42,470 bases of DNA from Methylomonas sp. GTDB taxonomy: Bacteria > Pseudomonadota > Gammaproteobacteria > Methylococcales > Methylomonadaceae. Under the pieces are notes generated by a model. It made no database searches, was not told where the DNA came from, and saw nothing but the letters and a program-made list of their open reading frames with translations. Below are positions 37,136 to 42,470 of the stretch, piece by piece; position 1 is the stretch's first letter; each line of letters begins with the position of its first letter. The stretch lies in the NCBI RefSeq assembly GCF_023228165.1, contig NZ_JALOBS010000038.1:1-42470 (forward strand), in the 5' to 3' direction. The position numbers and the translations under genes are program-made.

Positions 37136-37903
37136 ATGCTGCCCGCCGACATCGAAGCCGATCTAACTCCGCTTGCCGACTGCGGCGGTTGTCAATTCCA
37201 GCACAGTTTGCTGGCTGCCGGCAATTGCAAACCGGGCGACCGTTGCGTGGCCGCCAGCAGCGGTCGGCAGATAGACCGCTTTTTTAAGGCCCATCCCGGC
37301 ATGGCCCCGCAATACAGTCAGGACCCGTTTTGGGAACGCCGCGCCATCGCGGCCCGCTATCTGCCCACTAATAAACTGGAACCGTTATTAAGCGATCCCG
37401 ACGAAGCGGTACGCCGCGTACTCGCCTACCGGGTGCCGTTGGAATGGCTGACCTTGTTGCGTCACGATAGCGATCGCGAGGTTAGAATCACCGTCGCCGA
37501 CCGCTTGCCGGAACACGATCTGGAGCTGATGGCCGACGACCCGGACTATCTGGTGCGCGTCTACGTTGCACGGCGCCTGCCGCAAGGCCGCTTGTTTCGT
37601 TTGGTTGCCGACCCCGACAGCGAAGTACGGCGCATCGTAGCCACTCGCATTCCCCGAGTCAGCCTGGGTTTAATGGCGCATGACGCCGAAGTGGAAATAC
37701 GCCGTATCGTTGCGCAGCGCATGGAAATCGATGACTTGGGCATGATGAGCCAAGATCCCGACTGGACCGTACGCTACGAAGTAGCTTTACGCGCGGATGC
37801 CGACTTGCTGCAGCAGATGCTGGAGGACCCGGAACAAGACGTCCGCCAGACTACTCAACAACGCCTGGAAACACTCACCCACACTTACAGCCATGACGAC
37901 TGA
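37136..37903 (+). CDS. 4Fe-4S leucine-rich variant (LRV) repeat protein
   Basis: A 255-residue protein with an N-terminal cysteine cluster (C16, C19, C31, C37) able to hold a 4Fe-4S centre, followed by about eight 24-residue helical repeats (about residues 70-245). Repeats have the form LLSDPDEAVRRVLAYRVP, MADDPDYLVRVYVARRLP and so on. This is the architecture of the LRV protein described from the Azotobacter vinelandii nif region. Its role is unknown; repeat scaffolds of this kind suggest protein binding, perhaps to a nitrogenase component. ATG at 37136 lies two bases after the flavodoxin stop, so the two are surely coupled. Confidence 0.88.
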   Translation: MLPADIEADLTPLADCGGCQFQHSLLAAGNCKPGDRCVAASSGRQIDRFFKAHPGMAPQYSQDPFWERRAIAARYLPTNKLEPLLSDPDEAVRRVLAYRVPLEWLTLLRHDSDREVRITVADRLPEHDLELMADDPDYLVRVYVARRLPQGRLFRLVADPDSEVRRIVATRIPRVSLGLMAHDAEVEIRRIVAQRMEIDDLGMMSQDPDWTVRYEVALRADADLLQQMLEDPEQDVRQTTQQRLETLTHTYSHDD

Positions 37904-38570
37904 ATTTATAGTCGGCCTCACTTACGCCGACCGTTTGAATCTGGCCACTCAGGCCCGCCACGAGGCGATAAAAGCCCGTTTTAATTCCGAAGTCGCCGCA
38001 CTCACCTCACTGATGGGTCCGATGAGCGACGGACCGGAATGGCCGGCCGGCGCGGCCTGGTTGGCCGCACGGCACGCCCAGAACGCCTGTATTATTTCCG
38101 ACGGCTTGTCCGACCCCTGGGTAGAGCGCGACAAACCCGAAACCGGCCTGGGCCTGGAAGTATTCATAGAAACGCCGGATGCCGGCCTCGCCGGCGATGT
38201 GCCATTGACCAAGTTGGCCGACACTTGGCTGTTTCCGTTACTAGCGGAAGTCAGCCATACCCTGGCCAACTATGCCAAATTGTGCGAAAAGCTCTTAGCC
38301 GACGAATTGTTATCGCTGGAGTTTAATATTGACCATATTAAAGACGGCCGAGGACGGGTAGGCGCCTTGTTAAACAAACCGCGCCAAGATGCGACAGATT
38401 TGAGCATGCCCGGCGGCACGATCAGTTTGATCGCCGCCACCTTATTAACGGTGGACGAACTGAAATTCTTGCGCGGCAAAGGGCTGAACGGACGCCTGGC
38501 TCTGGCGGACAAGCTGTATGCGGCCGGCGTCGGCCACTTATCTCTACTGCACCGGCCATCTGTGGTTTGA
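37893..38570 (+). CDS. Unknown protein of nif-associated operon
   Basis: A 225-residue soluble protein without signal peptide. Not firmly recognised. Two parts can be seen: about residues 45-105 (WPAGAAWLAARH, SDGLSDPWVERD, ETGLGLEVFIETPD), which loosely recalls suppressor-of-fused (SUFU) domains, and an alpha/beta C-terminal part (about 130-225) ending LRGKGLNGRLALADKLYAAG. The start ATG at 37893 lies within the end of the LRV gene (11-base overlap), and the ankyrin gene follows 15 bases after the stop, so it belongs to the same operon. A link to nitrogen fixation is inferred from context only. Confidence 0.75.
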   Translation: MTTEFIVGLTYADRLNLATQARHEAIKARFNSEVAALTSLMGPMSDGPEWPAGAAWLAARHAQNACIISDGLSDPWVERDKPETGLGLEVFIETPDAGLAGDVPLTKLADTWLFPLLAEVSHTLANYAKLCEKLLADELLSLEFNIDHIKDGRGRVGALLNKPRQDATDLSMPGGTISLIAATLLTVDELKFLRGKGLNGRLALADKLYAAGVGHLSLLHRPSVV

Positions 38571-38585
38571 ACAGGCAAGCATACG

Positions 38586-39044
38586 ATGAATATATCCGAG
38601 GAAATTGCCGGCTGGTTTACCGCTAATGATTTTAACCGCCAAGCGCCGCAGGCGACTAACGGCAAGGGCCAACATGCCCTGATTATTTCGGCGCAGCAAG
38701 CCCGGCCCGACGTACTGGCTTATCTTTTAGATAACGGCGCGGATTTAAGCGTCTTGGACCTTTACGGCAATAATGCCTTATGGGCGGCCTGTTTTGCCGA
38801 GTCAAACGATTGTATCGCCCTACTGATAAGCGCTGGTATTAATGTCGATTACCAAAATCCCAGCGGCGCCACGGCCTTGACCTACGCCTCTTCCAGCGGC
38901 AAGCACACGGTGGTGGCGCAACTGCTGCAAGCCGGCGCCAATCCCTTATTAACCACCCAAGACGATTTTAGCGCGCTGGATTTGGCTGCTAACCGTGCTT
39001 GCTTACAGTTGTTGCGTCAGGCAACCAGAGCCCTAAAGGTGTAA
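38586..39044 (+). CDS. Ankyrin repeat protein of nif-associated operon
   Basis: A 152-residue protein built largely of ankyrin repeats: about four units from residue 26 to 140, with the markers ALIISAQQARPDVLAYLLDNGAD, NALWAACFAESNDCIALLISAGI, and TALTYASSSGKHTVVAQLLQAGA. No signal peptide; probably a cytoplasmic protein-binding module. It is the last gene of the flavodoxin-LRV-unknown-ankyrin operon. Small ankyrin proteins of this kind are found in nif regions of several proteobacteria, where their role is undefined. Confidence 0.87.
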   Translation: MNISEEIAGWFTANDFNRQAPQATNGKGQHALIISAQQARPDVLAYLLDNGADLSVLDLYGNNALWAACFAESNDCIALLISAGINVDYQNPSGATALTYASSSGKHTVVAQLLQAGANPLLTTQDDFSALDLAANRACLQLLRQATRALKV

Positions 39045-39415
39045 TACCGCGCCTTTACGCAGCATCGACCTGACGGGTACGTTAATCATGCTTTTGGCTT
39101 TCAACTTGCTGAAGCGATAGGCGGCATTTACCCCAAAAGCGACATTAAACTTAGACATATGCAAGACTAGTATGTGGCGCCAAGCTGACAACCAAGTTGA
39201 GAGGATTTGGGCGTTAAAAAAGGAGTAAAAATTTCGTGAATATAAAAAAGCCAAACAAAACATTCTGAACTGAGGGACTGGGCAGTTGGGGAAGACTACC
39301 AGTAAACAGGAAGTCAGCATAGGATCCCGATCGGAAGTTAGCATGGTACGAAACCTTTTATGTTCGCAGAATAAGACCGATCTCCGGTAGATATTACCCA
39401 TTATTTTTAAGGACT
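39045..39415. other. Gene-free stretch between ankyrin gene and large minus-strand gene
   Basis: About 370 bases without a supported gene. A minus-strand frame (39033-39401, 122 codons) runs through it, but it has no ribosome site, mixed composition and unrelated-looking segments, and it overlaps the ankyrin end. On the plus strand AGGAG at about 39222 precedes a 10-codon frame only. It may be a gene remnant. Confidence 0.4.
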
Positions 39416-39441
39416 CCTGCCCGGGCTCGAATCCGGGCAGG
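39416..39441 (-). terminator. Hairpin downstream of the large minus-strand gene
   Basis: CCTGCCCGG (39416-39424) and CCGGGCAGG (39433-39441) form a perfect 9-base stem with an 8-base loop, 14 bases after the stop of the minus-strand gene. The following minus-strand sequence (AGTCCTTAAAAATAA) has no clean U-run, so termination efficiency is uncertain. Confidence 0.5.
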
Positions 39442-39455
39442 ATGCGATAGCGAGG

Positions 39456-42353
39456 TTACGGATTGGCTGGTGTACCGTCACCGCTACCCTGGCCAAATTC
39501 CCAGCCCCAGTTGTCGGAGATGTAGCTGTCTATCCACCATACCCTGCGGGCCATGGCGTCGGACGATTCTACTTCGTCCCACAGCGTTTCACCATTCGCC
39601 ACTGGATGCTGCAACTGTGCCCAAACACCATAAAGGAACTGGCCACCTGGGTTAGCCGTCAAACTGCCTTCGCTAGCTTCCAAGCCAGGTTTTCCCTGCT
39701 CCATTTGGTCAAACTCGTTACAAAAACCTGAGCCTATCTGCTCTGCAGGGACCCCCTTGTCAGGGTCGATGTCACCATGCGGATCAGACGGATAGCAGGT
39801 ACTTAGGTCATTCTCTGCCCATACCTGGTAGTCATCGCCAAAGTTCACTGCGCGGCTATAAAATAGATCTAGTGGCTCTGGCTCGCCCTCGGCGGCGGTA
39901 GTGTTGTCACCAGTTTCGTACACTACGAAGAAGCGCGATGGATTCCTTACGTCCTCACCGTATGGGTTGGAGCTGTAGCCGAACGGATTCAACGTGTTGC
40001 TGACACCTTGCGGCGAGCCAGTTATGGCGAAGCGTGGGTCGAGGGTAGTGATCCGCATCGACTGGTGCTGCGTCACGTTACGGGCCTGCTCTGCGGCACC
40101 TGCCGTATAGCTATTGCACACCCGGGGCTCTAGTAAGTCACCGCTGGCCTGGGTCTGGTCGCTACGGAAAGTCTCGCAGGTGACCGTGCCATCTCCAACA
40201 TAACGGTTTCTGTCAGTAGGATCCCAGTACTTGTATTTCGCCGGCAAGGTGGTCCAGCTGGTGGCGCCTGCGAAGGAGCGGCGGATGTACAGCTCGTAGC
40301 GGTCGTGACCATTCACGTTGAGACGCCAGTTAGGCGACCAAGCGTACAGCATCATCACCATATCGCCGTCCAGGAAGCCGCGATGGCCCTTCGCCACGTC
40401 CAGCGGGTTGTACCAGGACTGGTCGGCCAGGGTGCTGGCGTCGTTGGTCCTCGTGTCGTTATCGCAGGTATATAACACTGTCCCATCGGTGGATTTTACC
40501 GTGCTGAAACTGGCTGGGCACTGGTGCCAAGACAGAACCTTGGTTTTATTAGGCTCGACCGAACTTCCCTGCAGTACCGGGTTAGTAGTCGTTTTACCAA
40601 AGGGGCTACTACCTATGGTAACCGTCGGGCAGTCAACTACTTCACCGGTTTCTGAATCCGTGCAGGTGTCGGGAATAGTAGCCGACAGGTTGATGGCGGA
40701 ATCCATACAGAGGCCGCCTGGGTAGTAAGGATTATCTTTCTCGGCCAAGTTATCGCAAGCCATATTACGGAAGGCATAAGGATTGCCGTCGTTGGTCAGG
40801 CTCCAATTACCTCTATTGGGGATCACGATACGACGTGACATTACGTCCGCCGGGCCACCCTGGTTCATGATGCCTTGTTTCCAGGTCGGCAAGGCTAGCA
40901 GACCGTAGGCAGCCTTCGATGTGGCTAGATGCACCTTGTAGATGTCCTGCCCCAACCAACTACCGCGGCGAGCAATCTCGGTATTGTAGATGTTGAAGTT
41001 GTAATCCCCTGAGTCGCCAACGAAATTCCAAAACTCGTTGGTATTGCGGGCCGGATAGAAATCACCGGATTGCCAGTCTACTTCCGGCTGGTTGAGCTGA
41101 TGGCCGGGTTGTGTCAGGTTGGCCAACAGGACGTCCTGAGTCTTACCGCCAACAGTGTCCTTGATCGACATGCTGAAGGTAAAGTACTTGATGTTCTTGC
41201 CTTCGTCGAAAGTAAAGCAGTCAGGGTCGTTGTTGCCTTCCTGTTCGCAGGCATTGCCGCTGGCATCGAAGGTAAATGCGCCAAGACCCTTATCTTCCTC
41301 CGCTACCACCGCGACGAAAGCAGTGTCAATGACGGCATCTCTTACTTTGCCGGTGGAGTCATAACCGTACATTGCCAGCCGCGGGCGGGTGGCTGCGGTA
41401 TTGCCGACCAAAGGTAAACCATCCTGGGTCACGCAGAGTACCGTCTCTTTGGGGTTCTGCTTGCCGGTCATAACCGTAACCGTATTTTTGCACATATCCT
41501 TTAGGCCGTAGCTCATCGGCGTCGCGTTCGCGACTGGGAAGACCGGTTTATTTTCCTCGGCGACCGTACCTAAGATGGCCGAGCCATAGCAGTAAGGTTT
41601 AGGATTGGTCACGTTGCACTTTGCGTTATCGGTCAGCCGCATGGGCATGGCGAAGGGTACGAAGGGTTTGGGCTTTTGCGTAATATCGCCGGTGGCGGCA
41701 AGCTCGTAGTTCGCCAAGGTCATGGGCAAGCTTCCATCCTCTTTAGACGGATCCTGCACCACATCAAAATGCTCCGCGTCGACATAGGTATACCAAACGT
41801 CGGTCTGACTGTTGGCGACCGCGCCGCTCCAGCCCTCGCCGGGGCCTTCGCCCTGACCACCGCGCAAGCCATCGGGATCTTCTTGCCAAGTGATACCGCA
41901 GCCGGCACCGGCCACGCAAACGGTTTCGATGCGATTGACATCTCGAACGCCAGAAGTCAAGCGCTCGGGGTTGAACCAACGCATATAGCTCGACTCGGTG
42001 ACATCTGTGGTGCGCGGGTCGTCGCCTTTGTTTAATACGCCGCGGGCGGTCCAGAGGCAGTTATAGGGCACCTCGCCAACCGCCTGGTTTGGCACGTAGT
42101 CGTCCTCTTCTGCGTAGTTGACGGAACCCTGTGAGCCGCCGACGCCGTACATATCGATCAGGTAGAGGTCATCCTGTGTGGCTGTGGCCAGGTCGATGCC
42201 AAGAAACGCGGCGATGGCGGCGCGGCGAGCTTTCTGCTCGTCAGATGCTTGCGGATTGTCCAGCGAATAGTTGGGCTGACCGCTGCCGCAGTAACGACTC
42301 TGCCATGCCACCAGCACTTTGTTGCCCATGATGCTATGGAACAGGTTGGTCAC
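39456..42353 (-). CDS. Very large exported-type protein, N-terminus missing (choice-of-anchor O-like)
   Basis: An open frame of 965 residues from a GTG at 42353; the frame is open to 42377. The sequence is rich in Asp, Asn, Gly, Trp and Tyr with many spaced cysteines, as in extracellular proteins, and holds segments such as NLFHSIMGNKVLVAWQSRYC, NEFWNFVGDSGDYNFNIYN and GFLDGDMVMMLYAWSPNWR. It recalls large surface proteins of the choice-of-anchor O type, but this is a weak recognition. There is no signal peptide or ribosome site at the start; an in-frame TGA stands at 42378-42380, with a different frame open beyond it. The C-terminus (SGDGTPANP) has no sorting signal or membrane anchor. Most likely a frameshifted or truncated gene. 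Confidence 0.6.
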   Translation of the reverse strand: MTNLFHSIMGNKVLVAWQSRYCGSGQPNYSLDNPQASDEQKARRAAIAAFLGIDLATATQDDLYLIDMYGVGGSQGSVNYAEEDDYVPNQAVGEVPYNCLWTARGVLNKGDDPRTTDVTESSYMRWFNPERLTSGVRDVNRIETVCVAGAGCGITWQEDPDGLRGGQGEGPGEGWSGAVANSQTDVWYTYVDAEHFDVVQDPSKEDGSLPMTLANYELAATGDITQKPKPFVPFAMPMRLTDNAKCNVTNPKPYCYGSAILGTVAEENKPVFPVANATPMSYGLKDMCKNTVTVMTGKQNPKETVLCVTQDGLPLVGNTAATRPRLAMYGYDSTGKVRDAVIDTAFVAVVAEEDKGLGAFTFDASGNACEQEGNNDPDCFTFDEGKNIKYFTFSMSIKDTVGGKTQDVLLANLTQPGHQLNQPEVDWQSGDFYPARNTNEFWNFVGDSGDYNFNIYNTEIARRGSWLGQDIYKVHLATSKAAYGLLALPTWKQGIMNQGGPADVMSRRIVIPNRGNWSLTNDGNPYAFRNMACDNLAEKDNPYYPGGLCMDSAINLSATIPDTCTDSETGEVVDCPTVTIGSSPFGKTTTNPVLQGSSVEPNKTKVLSWHQCPASFSTVKSTDGTVLYTCDNDTRTNDASTLADQSWYNPLDVAKGHRGFLDGDMVMMLYAWSPNWRLNVNGHDRYELYIRRSFAGATSWTTLPAKYKYWDPTDRNRYVGDGTVTCETFRSDQTQASGDLLEPRVCNSYTAGAAEQARNVTQHQSMRITTLDPRFAITGSPQGVSNTLNPFGYSSNPYGEDVRNPSRFFVVYETGDNTTAAEGEPEPLDLFYSRAVNFGDDYQVWAENDLSTCYPSDPHGDIDPDKGVPAEQIGSGFCNEFDQMEQGKPGLEASEGSLTANPGGQFLYGVWAQLQHPVANGETLWDEVESSDAMARRVWWIDSYISDNWGWEFGQGSGDGTPANP

Positions 42354-42365
42354 ATCGCCAGGGTA

Positions 42366-42465
42366 TTTAGAGTCTGCTCAGCAAATCAGCCTGTGCAATC
42401 GACCAACCGTCCGGGCAAATTGAAGATGACTCGCAGATATAAAAACATCTGTTCCCCAGCTTGGC
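42366..42465 (-). pseudogene. Possible upstream piece of the large gene in another frame
   Basis: From 42465 down to a TAA near 42366 a minus-strand frame encodes 32 residues ending CPDGWSIAQADLLSRL. It lies one frame off the 965-residue frame and overlaps its open part. Removing one base near 42366-42377 would fuse the two as a continuous reading frame. It runs to the window edge after a TAA at 42466-42468, so its own N-terminus is short. Suggestive only. Confidence 0.3.
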
Positions 42466-42470
42466 TTAAA

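Noticed and set aside
39222..39270. AGGAG followed by GTG and a 10-codon frame
   Set aside because: Too short to judge and no downstream gene that a leader peptide could control.
39033..39401. 122-codon minus-strand frame between the ankyrin gene and the large gene
   Set aside because: No ribosome site, mixed hydrophobic and basic segments with no family resemblance, and overlap with the ankyrin gene. At best a remnant.
1..42470. CRISPR arrays, tRNA or rRNA genes, intact insertion sequences
   Set aside because: No regularly spaced repeats, no cloverleaf or rRNA sequence, and no transposase motifs were found on either strand.

Overview
The window reads as a chromosomal segment of a gammaproteobacterium. 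The gene content and order (lptM-lysA-dapF-DUF484-xerC, pcnB-folK-panB-panC, a fliW, a cobalamin locus, an exosortase-substrate protein, nif-associated genes) fit a Methylococcales-type methanotroph (Methylomonas/Methylobacter-like). That placement is an inference from gene content; there is no rRNA or other direct marker. No tRNA, rRNA, CRISPR array or intact insertion sequence was seen.

Layout. (1) 192-4006, minus: a tight operon for diaminopimelate/lysine synthesis and chromosome dimer resolution, followed by rlpA (4183-4716). (2) 4988-10032: type II NADH dehydrogenase with a YcxB-like partner, a DUF6316-like small protein, a FlgO-like lipoprotein, a TIGR03790 protein, a small secreted protein, and an RDD protein with a 59-residue membrane protein. 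(3) 10279-14797: pcnB (probable ATT start), folK, panB, panC, panD with its own good sigma-70 promoter, and fliW on the other strand. (4) 14922-19655: sigma-70 promoter, cobalamin riboswitch, btuB, a BtuM-like transporter, cbiB and an L-threonine-phosphate decarboxylase, a B12 uptake and salvage/assembly unit. (5) 19670-22529, minus: AI-2E family transporter, lipoprotein rhodanese, acyl-CoA dehydrogenase. (6) 22530-24075: repeat-rich DNA around an AT-richer VPLPA-CTERM gene.

(7) 24081-35202 is the most unusual region: a compact natural-product-like cluster. A minus-strand arm encodes a methyltransferase, a carrier protein, a freestanding condensation-type acyltransferase and a freestanding amino-acid adenylation enzyme. 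A divergent plus-strand arm encodes an aryl-polyene-type ACP, a COG4648 membrane protein, a LolA-like protein, an MMPL exporter, a ketosynthase and a ketosynthase-like chain-length factor, then a BamE-like lipoprotein and an FAD enzyme with flavin-halogenase motifs. The usual aryl-polyene ketoreductase, dehydratase, thioesterase and ammonia lyase are absent here. With the nearby acyl-CoA dehydrogenase, the adenylation-carrier pair resembles the PltF/PltL/PltE logic that turns carrier-bound proline into a pyrrole. I propose a hybrid in which an amino-acid-derived, possibly halogenated, unit is loaded, extended and exported.

(8) 35203-36201, minus: an AT-rich orphan gene joining a zinc ribbon to a Card1/DUF1887-like nuclease domain. 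(9) 36579-39044: NifF-type flavodoxin behind a sigma-54-like promoter, a 4Fe-4S leucine-rich-variant repeat protein, an unknown protein and an ankyrin protein, probably the edge of a nif region. (10) 39456-42353, minus: a very large protein without a credible N-terminus, probably broken by a frameshift near 42370.
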